The notes beneath the pieces were generated by a model, which worked only from the letters and a program-made list of their open reading frames with translations, made no database searches and had not been told where the DNA came from. Below are positions 25,404-33,483 of a DNA stretch of 64,000 nucleotides, in pieces. The position numbers and the translations under genes were made by a program. The stretch is taken from assembly GCF_003515945.1 (NCBI RefSeq), contig NZ_QWLM01000006.1, positions 1 to 64,000 of the forward strand, in the 5' to 3' direction. The stretch is from Dermacoccus abyssi (GTDB lineage: Bacteria > Actinomycetota > Actinomycetes > Actinomycetales > Dermatophilaceae). The stretch's first letter is position 1, and each line of letters begins with the position of its first letter.

Positions 25404-28326
25404 CAGGGAGAATGATCTTGAACTGAGCTCCTCGATCTGCGGCCGGAGCGGCGAGGGTGATATCTGCGCCGTCCCGCCGCAGAACCTCTCGGGCCACGAA
25501 CAACCCGTAACCGGACCCGGAGGGCTTTCTTGAGAAGCCTTGCTCGAAGACTGCTTCTTCATCCCCCACGCTGATCCCCGGCCCTGAATCTGTCACAGTA
25601 ATCGACCCAGGTGACTTGTCGAGGTAGATCACCCGATCGCCCGCGTAGCGACTAAGCCAGTAGATTGCGTTATCGATGAGATTGACTATCACTGGGTACA
25701 GGGTCGATGGGTACATGCGAACATGCATCTTCTCAAATGACTCCGAGAATTGGAGCACGATCTGCTCCTGGACGAGACGTTTCTCAAAAACATCGTGAAG
25801 GTAGCGCTGAATGTCTATGCCCCGAATTTCGACAGGCTCGCGGTAGAGTCGGCGATGAAGTGGCGTGAAGAGCTTCAGGTACCCATCGAGGTGGTCGAAG
25901 GAGACTCGCAAGTCGGTATACAGCGGCCGCAGTCCAGAATTCTGCTGCGCCCACGACCGGAGGCGCCGAAGATTGTCACGGACGGACTTGATGCTGTTCT
26001 CAAACTCGTGCGTAACTATGTTGACGGCCATTCCGATCTGTACAAGTTCGAAATCCTGAGCCGCGCGATCGGTCAGCGCTTCAACTCGTGCCTCTAGCTG
26101 TTCGACTTGGTCCACCAGAGATACATCGTCAATTGATCCCTCTTGCGACGACCAGGCAACAGCACGCAGTTGCTCCGAGATGGCATTGAGTTCTTCAACT
26201 TGAATGACTGCCACGTTCCGCACGCGTCCTTCAAGTGAGTTTCGAAGCAATGTGAAGGCCTCATCAGGCATACCCGAAACATCAGTGGCGCTTGCTTCTT
26301 GCAGGACACCGACAGCGGCATCCTCAACAATGCGGTGGGCATTCCTGACGGACTCTCTGGCATGATCACCAATCTCTGTCGAACGTCTCCTGAGTTCCTG
26401 CCTTGCTTCGTTGGCAAGAGCTCGCGCCTCCGAGACTGCTTCGCTGACAGCCTGGTCGAAACGAAGCCGTCTGTGCAGGGCAGCATCTAGAGCGAGTCCC
26501 GCCTCGCCCAATGTCGATTCAATCTCGCGTTCGGCTGGCTCAACGACCGTGGCGAGCACTTCAGAACGAGCCGCCTCGTATGCGACTGAACGACGACTCA
26601 GGTCAGCGCTTAGTGCTACGCCGCGGGGCCGCTTGACCTGAAGGTCCGAAGACAGCTCGCGGAGCTTGGTCCGTGCGGCCAGCTCGGCTCGAACCAGCCG
26701 ATCGGCGCCCGCCGAGGGATCAGTATCGCGTTGCGCTGTCTCGATCGCCGAGAGGACGTCAGCCCGTATTTCCTCGACTCGCGCTTCGGGAACCCGCGTG
26801 TCCACGGCATCAAAGAATCGATCGAGCGCGGCGCTGTACTCAGATCGACGGACTCGGACCTGTTTACTTCGCGCGCGTCGCGCCTTCTCCATTCGTTCGT
26901 TTGCGAGACGTCCTTCTTCATACGTCTCAGCCTGAGCGCCGCCCTCTCGGAAGAACTCCGACGCAACCTGGAGCAGGAAGTTCTGAAGAACAGCGCGAAA
27001 CTGACGGTACGCCTCGTTCGTGGCGAACCCCTCGCGACCCGCCTTCTCTCGAAGGTGGCTATTCTTGGCGCGCGAAATCTCCACGGCTCCAAACATGCGG
27101 CGATAGGAGAAGAAATGATCCGAAGCAGACTTGGTTCGCCGCAACTCCACATCGAGCCAATCGAATCTGCTGTCGCCGTATGGTAGAACCATAATTCCGT
27201 CTCGGTAAATGTAGAGACCGCCGTATCGATCCAGCTTCTCCGTGATGAGAAAGTAGTCGTTGGGATCGAGTCGAGACTGCTTCGCCCTGCCCTGGATATA
27301 GGCAAGATTCAGTTTGAATGGCCCACATTGAGTTTTGACGCCTCGGGCGGCAGGCCAGGCGAGTGGAAACGCTATCGGCTCGCCGCCGAAAATCGACACC
27401 GTTCCCGTGAACTGACCATACTCATCAAACTGGCCCTGAAAGTGGTGGTCAGCATTCAGAAACTCTTCAACTGTGAAAAACTCTTGTTCCTCGATCAGAT
27501 CACGAACGTTGTCCGGAGCACGATGATCCCGGAACACTGTGCGCAGCTCGGGAGCGCTATGACCCGGCGTCATGGTGTTTGCGAAGCCGATCAGGGTTCT
27601 GAGCAGTGGCGCCGCCTCCTTCGGCGTAGGCGGCTCAAGGTCTGCCTCTAGGTCCGGCGAGGTCGGCAAGATCAGGAATGCAGTCCCCGAGTCGAAGGAC
27701 GATAGGTCGACACCAGCCACGCTGGAAATTTCGTCCAGGTCGGTTTCGCCCCAGCGCCTGATATCCCGTTCGATCCGCTCGTATAGACCCTCATCATCGT
27801 CAGTTACAAGCTCGCGAAGGTTGGAAAGGATCTGCTCCCCCATCTTCCGAGCGTCTGGCGCCTCACCCTCAGACAGTTCTTCAACGGGCACGACCAGTTG
27901 CGCAAGATCAGCGTGGGAGAGCTCGAATACACCCCAATGGATCAGCGATGTGACGCGAGGATGCCCTTGAGCTTTGGTTACGACCAGCGTCTGCGGTCCG
28001 ATCGCTGCGATCGCGAGTCGGCCGATTCCCTTCTCGCCCAGGATCGCCCGCTGAGGGCCTGCGTGACTTCGAGCAGTTGAACTCTGCGTGGACTTGGATG
28101 AGGTGCCGAGGGTGAGCCATCTTCCTTCAAAGTCCGCACGCGACATGCCGTCCCCGTCATCCCGGATGACGAAGGCGTCTTTGAACCTAATGAAGTCTGC
28201 TTCCGCTCTGGTGGCGTAGGCGTCATGCGCATTCTTAAACAGTTCGCTAATTGCACTCGGGATGCCAGCAATTTGCTGCCGGCCCAACATGTCGACGGCC
28301 CTGGCACTCGTCTTGAACTCAGCCAT
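25387..28326 (-). CDS. Double-GHKL protein: MORC/Hsp90-type ATPase fused to a histidine-kinase module
   Basis: The 979-residue protein has an N-terminal GHKL ATPase: SELFKNAHDAYA (Glu28, Asn32, Asp35), DDGDGM (56-61), WLTLGTSSK (70-78) and lid GEKGIGRLA (97-105). A middle domain with IYRDGIMVLPYGD (about 375-390) follows, as in paraMORC/Hsp90-like proteins, then about 250 residues of Arg/Glu/Ala-rich coiled coil. The C-terminus is a kinase: NIVTHEFENSIKSVRDNL with candidate phospho-His773, N-box NLIDNAIYWL (Asn886), DSGPGI (913-918) and FSRKPSGSGYGLFVARE. No membrane segments, so it is cytoplasmic. ParaMORC ATPases are known from restriction-modification operons. It overlaps dcm by 8 bases and the receiver gene by 17. 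Confidence 0.85.
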   Translation of the reverse strand: MAEFKTSARAVDMLGRQQIAGIPSAISELFKNAHDAYATRAEADFIRFKDAFVIRDDGDGMSRADFEGRWLTLGTSSKSTQSSTARSHAGPQRAILGEKGIGRLAIAAIGPQTLVVTKAQGHPRVTSLIHWGVFELSHADLAQLVVPVEELSEGEAPDARKMGEQILSNLRELVTDDDEGLYERIERDIRRWGETDLDEISSVAGVDLSSFDSGTAFLILPTSPDLEADLEPPTPKEAAPLLRTLIGFANTMTPGHSAPELRTVFRDHRAPDNVRDLIEEQEFFTVEEFLNADHHFQGQFDEYGQFTGTVSIFGGEPIAFPLAWPAARGVKTQCGPFKLNLAYIQGRAKQSRLDPNDYFLITEKLDRYGGLYIYRDGIMVLPYGDSRFDWLDVELRRTKSASDHFFSYRRMFGAVEISRAKNSHLREKAGREGFATNEAYRQFRAVLQNFLLQVASEFFREGGAQAETYEEGRLANERMEKARRARSKQVRVRRSEYSAALDRFFDAVDTRVPEARVEEIRADVLSAIETAQRDTDPSAGADRLVRAELAARTKLRELSSDLQVKRPRGVALSADLSRRSVAYEAARSEVLATVVEPAEREIESTLGEAGLALDAALHRRLRFDQAVSEAVSEARALANEARQELRRRSTEIGDHARESVRNAHRIVEDAAVGVLQEASATDVSGMPDEAFTLLRNSLEGRVRNVAVIQVEELNAISEQLRAVAWSSQEGSIDDVSLVDQVEQLEARVEALTDRAAQDFELVQIGMAVNIVTHEFENSIKSVRDNLRRLRSWAQQNSGLRPLYTDLRVSFDHLDGYLKLFTPLHRRLYREPVEIRGIDIQRYLHDVFEKRLVQEQIVLQFSESFEKMHVRMYPSTLYPVIVNLIDNAIYWLSRYAGDRVIYLDKSPGSITVTDSGPGISVGDEEAVFEQGFSRKPSGSGYGLFVAREVLRRDGADITLAAPAADRGAQFKIILPDESES

Positions 28327-29422
28327 GTTCGCCAGTTCGGACGGTCTTCAAGTGCTCGCTGATGTGCTCGCCCATCGCTTTCGATACAAGCACGGGCACC
28401 GCGTTCCCGATCTGTCGCGTGACGGACTTGAAGCTTCCAAGGAAATTAAAGTCGAGGGGGAAGGTCTGCAACAACGCAGCTTCACGAACGCTGATAGCGC
28501 GATGTTGCGTCGGATGCCCGTACCGGCCATTCGTGATATCCGTGCATTTGGTCGTGAGAACGGGCGCTGTGTCGTCGAACCTCATTCTGCCGTACGTATC
28601 CTGGTGCCCTTTGCTCTTGCGGTGGCAGTCAAGCCATAGCTCCTCCGGCCACTCCGATCGGCTTCCGCCCTCAGGCAGAGTCATGATTCGACGCAGGTTC
28701 AGATCGCCAAGGGCTCCAGAACGATGGAGTGGGTCATCTGCGTGTGCTTCACCGGCCTGGATAGCAGGCAAGGCACCGATCCAGTCTCGCACCGTGGAGT
28801 AGGGTTCTCGGTCAGGTCCGTGTGTTGGCACAGGAAAGTCGATAGAACCATGTCGAGATGCCAGTAATACCAAGCGCTTACGACGCTGCGGAACACCGTA
28901 GTTCCGGCAGTCCACTACTTCCCATCGAGTCGAGTAGCCGGCGCGAGAGAGATAACGAAGGAATCGGTTCCAGGTCGAGCCGCCCGGAATCCTCTGCAGA
29001 CCTGGAACGTTTTCGACGATGAGAGCGTCAGGTCTCAACCGATCCAGGAATGGAATGAGCGTCAGCAACAACGACCGCTCCTGCGGGCGGGCTCTAGACC
29101 CAGTCGGCCGCATTGAACTGTACGGCTGACACGGCGCGCAGGCCGAGAAGACTAGCGGGGAATCGTCATCAACTAGGTGGTCGAAGGCATCCACACTGAG
29201 CTTGCGGACGTCGACCTCGTGAAACTCCGCTTCGGGGAAGTTGGCGCGATAGGTAGCCGAGGCGGCAGCGTCGAAATCGACTGCCGCGGCGATCCGCATC
29301 CCCGCGGCACGAAGACCGGCGCTCGTTCCTCCACAGCCGGAGAAGAAATCGATCACCGTCGGTCGGTGCACACATTGCTCATGGGTCGTTGAAGTAGCCA
29401 CCTCTGTCAGTGATGAGGTCAC
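28319..29422 (-). CDS. dcm: DNA (cytosine-5-)-methyltransferase
   Basis: The 367-residue enzyme transfers methyl from S-adenosylmethionine to cytosine C5. It has motif I DFFSGCGGTSAGL (25-37), catalytic PCQ (97-99, Cys98), ENV (137-139), QRRKRL (179-184) and motif X RQIGNAVPV. The target-recognition region lies between about 200 and 310 and the recognition sequence cannot be read from it. It overlaps the helix-turn-helix gene by 4 bases and the kinase gene by 8. No restriction enzyme or Vsr endonuclease gene is next to it, so it may self-mark DNA for the neighbouring ATPase system. Confidence 0.95.
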   Translation of the reverse strand: MTSSLTEVATSTTHEQCVHRPTVIDFFSGCGGTSAGLRAAGMRIAAAVDFDAAASATYRANFPEAEFHEVDVRKLSVDAFDHLVDDDSPLVFSACAPCQPYSSMRPTGSRARPQERSLLLTLIPFLDRLRPDALIVENVPGLQRIPGGSTWNRFLRYLSRAGYSTRWEVVDCRNYGVPQRRKRLVLLASRHGSIDFPVPTHGPDREPYSTVRDWIGALPAIQAGEAHADDPLHRSGALGDLNLRRIMTLPEGGSRSEWPEELWLDCHRKSKGHQDTYGRMRFDDTAPVLTTKCTDITNGRYGHPTQHRAISVREAALLQTFPLDFNFLGSFKSVTRQIGNAVPVLVSKAMGEHISEHLKTVRTGEHG

Positions 29423-29619
29423 CCGTTTCCCCCATCTCGCCCACGCTGGCTATCGATTCCACGTACGAAGGACAGAACATCGCTTCGAAGGAAACGCCAG
29501 GCTCGTCCCATCTTCTCCCCAGGCAAAGCCCCAGAGTTGACCAGGGAGGGCACAGTCTTGGTACTGACTCGAAGGAGGGTTGCGGGCTCCTCGGTAGTCA
29601 GGACCTCGTGTTCTGTCAT
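29419..29619 (-). CDS. Excisionase-family helix-turn-helix protein (HTH_17 type)
   Basis: This 66-residue protein is almost only the winged-helix domain: EVLTTEEPATLLRVSTKTVPSLVNSGALPGEKMGRAWRF with the closing RSDVLSFV, as in Xis/AlpA/MerR-like DNA-binding proteins. ATG 29619 is chosen as the conserved fold starts there; the upstream open frame has no similarity. Its last four bases overlap the dcm start (ATGA), so it is the first gene of the defence-like operon. It may bend DNA for excision or regulate the operon; a TAGACT -10-like hexamer lies 35 bases upstream (29654-29659). Confidence 0.82.
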   Translation of the reverse strand: MTEHEVLTTEEPATLLRVSTKTVPSLVNSGALPGEKMGRAWRFLRSDVLSFVRGIDSQRGRDGGNG

Positions 29620-29759
29620 CTTCTCGCAATCTCTCACTGTCGCTCGTAAGTTCAGTCTAACCGTGGACGCGGACGTGACGAGGCTCCCGCGCCGTCCCTG
29701 GCAGCAGCGCGCTGGGAAGCATCTCTGCTGCGGATGCCCGTCTGAAGCTCGCCTGAGGA

Positions 29760-30089
29760 TCATGCGGACCGCTCGACTCGTTCACGGGGCCTTGACGTCG
29801 GACGCTCGGCTCGAAGTAGGGAGACAAGGCTCACAGGTCCGATCCAGAGGAACTTGATGGCGTTCCAGATGAGCAGCAGGACCAGCAGATGGGGCCAGCC
29901 GGGACCGCCGTCGTTGATGATCGTGGTGCAGATCGCGGCGGCGTGGAGGTAGGGCACGGCCAGGAGCATCGCGGGGATGCCCCACTTGAGGCCGCGTCTG
30001 GTCCGGATGGCGTTGAGCAGCAGGTTGGTGGGTGCGTAGCGGAGTACGCCGTAGCCTCGTGCGCTGAGCGCGACCGATGTGCGGAGCAT
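29760..30089 (-). CDS. Small predicted membrane protein
   Basis: This 109-residue protein has two or three hydrophobic segments: [22 protein letters not shown] and [27 protein letters not shown], with a basic N-terminus and an Arg-rich tail. I do not recognise a characterised family; similar small proteins occur in actinobacterial mobile elements and are sometimes called sulfate permease in annotations, for which I see no support. ATG 30089 is used because GAGAG stands before it; an ATG eight codons upstream is possible. It lies 140 bases ahead of the defence-like operon on the same strand. Confidence 0.6.
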   Translation of the reverse strand: MLRTSVALSARGYGVLRYAPTNLLLNAIRTRRGLKWGIPAMLLAVPYLHAAAICTTIINDGGPGWPHLLVLLLIWNAIKFLWIGPVSLVSLLRAERPTSRPRERVERSA

Positions 30090-30303
30090 CGCGGGTCTCT
30101 CTTTCCTCGTCATAGCGCGACGGTGTTCCGTCGTGGAGGCGGCTATGAACCGAGCGCTCTCAATGGGGCCGTCCCGTAGGACCCGCGTAGCTGAAGAACC
30201 TGCCTCGCCGTCCAGTCTACGACCGTGCTCTGACAGAGGGAACCCGTCGTCGGCAGGCAGGTGTGTACCTCGTCGGTGACCTTGGAGCGAGAGGACACCG
30301 ATC

Positions 30304-31217
30304 ATGGCGACGTTGGCGCAACACGTACAGGGTGGGCGGATGGCGCGAGTCGCATTGTCGATGCTCGCCGAGCCGAACGACGCCGCCACCGGGCGCGTCC
30401 TCGCCCAGGTCGGCGGGATCGAGACGCGGCGGCTGATCGAATCCAACGACTCGGTGCCGGGCCTTGCCCGCGCGGATGCGCTGATGTGGCGCGAACGGCT
30501 CGCCGCTCGGATCACACCCGACTGCCCGACCGGGTGATCGAGACGAAAGGCGGAGAGTTCGGCACTCTCATCCCGGGGGGCAAGGAATGGCCCGCCGGTC
30601 TGAATGACCTGCGTGCGCCATACCTTTTGTGGACGCGCGGGGCGACATCGTTCCTGATGGCGGCGCTGAGCGATCGCGTCACGATCACCGGCTCCCGAGC
30701 CTCAACGTCGAACGGGGAGCATGTCACCGGCGACTTGGCGACGGGAATGGCCGACGAGGAACGCGTTGTTGTCGCCGCCGGCGCCTACGGGATCGAGGGA
30801 GCCGCGCACAAGAGCGTGCTCGCCGCGGGCGGTCAGACCATCACGATCCTGGCGAACGGGCTGGACCGCCCGTACCCGGCCGGGCACCGTGAGCTGCTGA
30901 ACCGGATCGGGGATGTCGGCCTGCTGGTGAGTGAGCTGCCGCCAGGAGCTGCGCCGACCAGGCACAGGTTCTTGGCCCGCAACCGGCTGCTTGCGGTGCC
31001 CTCGGGTGTGACCGTGATCCCTGAGGCCGGTCCCCGATCCGGGTCGATGACCACGGTCATCGCCTCACGCGAACTCGGCCTAGCCGCCGGCGCGGTGCCC
31101 GGCCCGTTGACCCGCGTCGCGAGCGCGGGCCGAACGAACTCATCAAGCAGGGTCTCGCGTCGCTCGTCACTCAGCCCAGCGACGTGATCGCCTTGCTCGA
31201 CGCCGACCCGAACCCAG
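30304..31217 (+). pseudogene. dprA: DprA/Smf DNA-processing protein, broken by frameshifts
   Basis: The first frame reads [26 protein letters not shown] and stops after [10 protein letters not shown]. The next frame continues with [92 protein letters not shown] and AVPGPL, which is the complete DprA Rossmann core. A third frame carries the tail NELIKQGLASLV. So at least two indels separate the parts. Intact DprA loads RecA onto incoming single-stranded DNA; DprA-like genes are frequent cargo of actinobacterial integrative elements. The exact 3' end is uncertain. Confidence 0.8.
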
Positions 31218-31321
31218 GGCGGGCCGTGACCCGGCCTGAGGCTGGGCGATTTCGGGCACCAATATCCGTCACAGAGCGCGCCCGGATGCTCTCTCTGACG
31301 GCCGCTTGCGCTAGCCGGGTT

Positions 31322-31905
31322 TCACAGGCTCGGAGCAGGGCCTGCCGCGGCGCTCTGCCGCGGGGGCTCGGTCGTTGTGCCCTCGATGGTGGCGGCGTGT
31401 GCGCGGTTCAGGGGGGCGCGGGCGCGGATGGCGTCGATCTCCTGGCTGGTGCTCTCCGGCGCCGGGCCGAACGGGGTTCGGTCGTCGGTGATGCCGTAGC
31501 GGTCGCGGTAGGCGGCGACGGTGCGGGCAGCGCTCCACCATGCCGCCTGCTGTTTCTCGCCCTTCGATGCCGTGCCAAGGTCGGCCGTCCACGGTTCCTC
31601 ATCGGTGAAAGCGCCACGGAGCACGGCGTCAGCGCGGGCTTCGATCAGCTCGCTACGCTCGTCCAGTGCTTCTGCATGTCCTCGGCCATCTGCCCGCTGG
31701 CGTGCGGGATCAGTCAGACGATCAGCCTCGGGGGCTTGCGGGTGCGGCCTGATCCGGCGGACCGGATGGTGATGCGCGCGACGCGGGTGTGAAGGACGGA
31801 GGCGATGTCGTCGGCCTCGTCCAGGCTCCGCACGGCGACTAAGCGCGGGAGCAGGGAGTCGAGGTCGTGGTGGTTGGCTTCGGCGTGACGCGGCTCGGCC
31901 GACAG
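31322..31905 (-). pseudogene. C-terminal remnant of a MobF/TrwC-type relaxase
   Basis: One minus-strand frame reads LDEADDIASVLHTRVARITI and GRTRKPPRLIV then a TGA and LIPHASGQMAEDMQK. A shift by one base continues with LDERSELIEARADAVLRGAF, VAAYRDRYGITDD and APESTSQEIDAIRARAPL. This matches the C-terminal tail of actinobacterial MobF relaxases. A nonsense codon, a frameshift and loss of the catalytic N-terminal part make it non-functional. It points toward the island interior, away from the integrase remnant. Confidence 0.65.
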
Positions 31906-31933
31906 CGCGCCCAGGGCAACCTGGATAGCCGAC

Positions 31934-32119
31934 GCAGGCATCCCTTTGCACGTCATCCAAGACATCCTCGAACACGCCTCAATGGAGACCACTCGCGGCT
32001 ATCTCCACCCCGACGACCGCCACCTCGCCTCAGCAGCCGAGCAGGCCAACGCCTTCCCCTTCGCCACCGGACAGCGCAAGCAGGCCCGGCGCAGCGGCCC
32101 CTCGACCAGGGGTCTGTGA
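31934..32119 (+). pseudogene. C-terminal remnant of a tyrosine-recombinase integrase
   Basis: The plus-strand frame ending at TGA 32119 reads PLHVIQDILEHASMETTRGYLHPDDRHLASAAEQA. This contains the terminal catalytic block of tyrosine recombinases, LGH.S...T..Y.H, with Tyr in RGYLHP. The upstream Arg-containing core is missing and replaced by relaxase-derived sequence on the other strand, so the gene was truncated by deletion. Its place just inside the tRNA end of the island is where an integrase belongs. Confidence 0.8.
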
Positions 32120-32287
32120 TGTGCGCCCGCGTCCGCGCGAGCAGCCTCGCAGTCGTTCTGGTCCCCTTTTGGTGCCCTTCTCCACAGGGGAGCGGGTCGA
32201 GGCGGTCTCGCTGTCCACAGGCGCCCGCCCGGCGCGACACCGAGGGGACCAGAGGGGGACCACCGAAAACCACCCTCGGACATGAAG
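32120..32287. other. Gene-free right end of the island with GGTCCCC repeats
   Basis: The segment has no supported gene. It carries TTCTGGTCCCCTTTTGGTGCCC at 32157-32178 in direct orientation and, at about 32240-32262, GGGGACCAGAGGGGGACCACC, which is the same type of block inverted. Together with the block at 23709-23730 these are candidates for integrase arm-binding sites. Confidence 0.45.
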
Positions 32288-32322
32288 AAGCCCAGGCGAG
32301 AAACCTACTCTCACCTGGGCTT
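32288..32322. terminator. Terminator hairpin behind the intact tRNA-Pro
   Basis: AAGCCCAGGCGAGA pairs with TCTCACCTGGGCTT (14-bp stem, one mismatch) with loop AACCTAC. It starts five bases beyond the tRNA 3' end on the minus strand and is also followed by TT on the plus strand. It belongs to the island, and replaces the original terminator now left at 23531-23568. Confidence 0.7.
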
Positions 32323-32326
32323 TTAC

Positions 32327-32369
32327 GTCGGGCTGACAGGATTTGAACCTGCGACCCCCTGACCCCCAG
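32327..32369 (-). repeat. Right attachment repeat inside tRNA-Pro
   Basis: These 43 bases are the same-orientation partner of 23574-23616 (41/43 identical). They extend from one base past the tRNA 3' end through the T arm into the anticodon loop, the usual crossover segment of tyrosine-integrase elements that use tRNA genes. Confidence 0.92.
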
Positions 32370-32401
32370 TCAGGTGCGCTACCAAACTGCGCCACAGCCC
32401 G
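32328..32401 (-). tRNA. tRNA-Pro (anticodon GGG)
   Basis: The minus strand folds into a full cloverleaf: acceptor CGGGCTG/CAGCCCG with discriminator A, D arm with GCGC...GCGC, anticodon stem CCTGA/TCAGG enclosing CTGGGGG (anticodon GGG), and T arm CGCAGGTTCAAATCCTGT. CCA is not encoded. Its 3' part doubles as the right attachment site of the island, and the gene stays intact. Confidence 0.96.
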
Positions 32402-32508
32402 TTGCGCCCGAGAGCGCAAGCCCCGAAGGGCGAAATGAACCTTACCCCACGGTGGCGGGCGCCTCACAATCGGGTGACGCGCGCCCCACTCGCAGGGGTC
32501 AGCGAGGC

Positions 32509-33438
32509 TCAGAAGTCGAAGATGTCCCCCGCGATGTCGCCGATGGCGTCACCGACGGAACCGAATACGTCGCCGAGGCCGCCGGCCATGTCGCCGAGGT
32601 CGAACAGGCCCGCACCGTCACCGAGCAGATCAGCCAGTCCGCCGATGGCCTCGATGCCGAGATACGCAATGTCGTCACCGAAGAACAGCCAGAAGAAGGG
32701 GTCGGATGCCAGGCCGCCCATGATGTTGCCGTAGCCCTCGAGTTGGGCCGCCTTGGCGACGTCGCCGATCACCGACGCCCAGCGCTCTGTCAGCCCGAAG
32801 ATCATGGCGTACGGCAGGTAGCGGCTGAACAACCCTGCTGCCTCTTCGTACTTGATCTGACTGGCCTCCGCCGTCGCGATGTACTTGCGGAAACCGAGCG
32901 TCTGGATGCGAACAGCCGTGCCGTCGGCCGTGCGCGGCGAACGGCCCGCGAGGCCGAGGAAACCCTTGCTGCGCGGGTCACGCTCGTACCAGCCGCGCTC
33001 TATCGTCTCGCGGTACAGCGAGTCCGTGATGTGCCGCAGTGGCCCCCGCAGCTGGCGCTTCATCTGCTCCAACCCGACGTACTTCACGCCGGGCGGGAAA
33101 AGCGCGTTGAGGAAGTCGGCCTCCACCTGCGTGATGATGTCGTCGCGCGGGAACTCGTTCTGCACGAACAACCACGAGTCATCCTGCTTGTCGATGCGAA
33201 ACCACCCGCGAAGGGACAGATCGATCATCATGGCCCCGATGTCACGCGGGTCCACCTTGCCGTCGACCACGGTGCCCGCGAGAGCCGCGCTGACGCCCTT
33301 GGGCGGCGCGAACTGCACGGCGGCCTCACCGGCCCACTCCTTGCGCCCCTTGACGCGGCGGACCTCCCCCGTGCCGTCAGCCGGCGTGAGACCGGGCGTG
33401 ACGCCGACGTACTCGTAATCGTGGTTCCAACCGAACAT
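32509..33438 (-). CDS. DUF2207 C-terminal-like protein, intact copy
   Basis: This 309-residue protein resembles the cytoplasmic C-terminal part of DUF2207 membrane proteins: FAPPKGVSAALAGTVVDGKVDPRDIGAMMIDLSLRGWFRI, VEADFLNALFPPG, a GWYERDP segment, then FSRYLPYAMIFGLTERWASVIG. The signal peptide, beta domain and membrane helices of full DUF2207 proteins are absent. The C-terminal 70 residues are Gly/Asp-rich (GGLGDVFGSVGDAIGDIAGDIFDF). The function is unknown. A truncated paralogue lies just upstream on the same strand. Confidence 0.65.
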   Translation of the reverse strand: MFGWNHDYEYVGVTPGLTPADGTGEVRRVKGRKEWAGEAAVQFAPPKGVSAALAGTVVDGKVDPRDIGAMMIDLSLRGWFRIDKQDDSWLFVQNEFPRDDIITQVEADFLNALFPPGVKYVGLEQMKRQLRGPLRHITDSLYRETIERGWYERDPRSKGFLGLAGRSPRTADGTAVRIQTLGFRKYIATAEASQIKYEEAAGLFSRYLPYAMIFGLTERWASVIGDVAKAAQLEGYGNIMGGLASDPFFWLFFGDDIAYLGIEAIGGLADLLGDGAGLFDLGDMAGGLGDVFGSVGDAIGDIAGDIFDF

Positions 33439-33483
33439 CGATGACCTTTCGTTCGCGGGGCGCTCACAGCCTAGCCACCGCGC

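Larger units (their letters stand above)
23574..32369. mobile_element. Genomic island integrated at tRNA-Pro(GGG)
   Basis: The 8.8-kb segment is bounded by a 43-bp direct repeat taken from the 3' half of tRNA-Pro; the copy at the right is part of the intact tRNA gene. Inside are the remnants of a tyrosine integrase next to the tRNA, a MobF-type relaxase end and a DprA gene, all broken, plus an intact four-gene operon with a cytosine methyltransferase. The operon has visibly lower G+C and different codon use from the chromosomal flanks. This is the standard architecture of an integrative element that rebuilds the tRNA 3' end on insertion. Confidence 0.9.

Noticed and set aside
28319-29422. Classical type II restriction-modification system
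   Set aside because: A cytosine methyltransferase is present, but none of the adjacent proteins shows a restriction-endonuclease motif such as PD-(D/E)xK or HNH that I can recognise.
31184-31792. Plus-strand open frame in the right part of the island
   Set aside because: It starts within the DprA tail and then runs antisense to the relaxase remnant; only the first few codons have any similarity.
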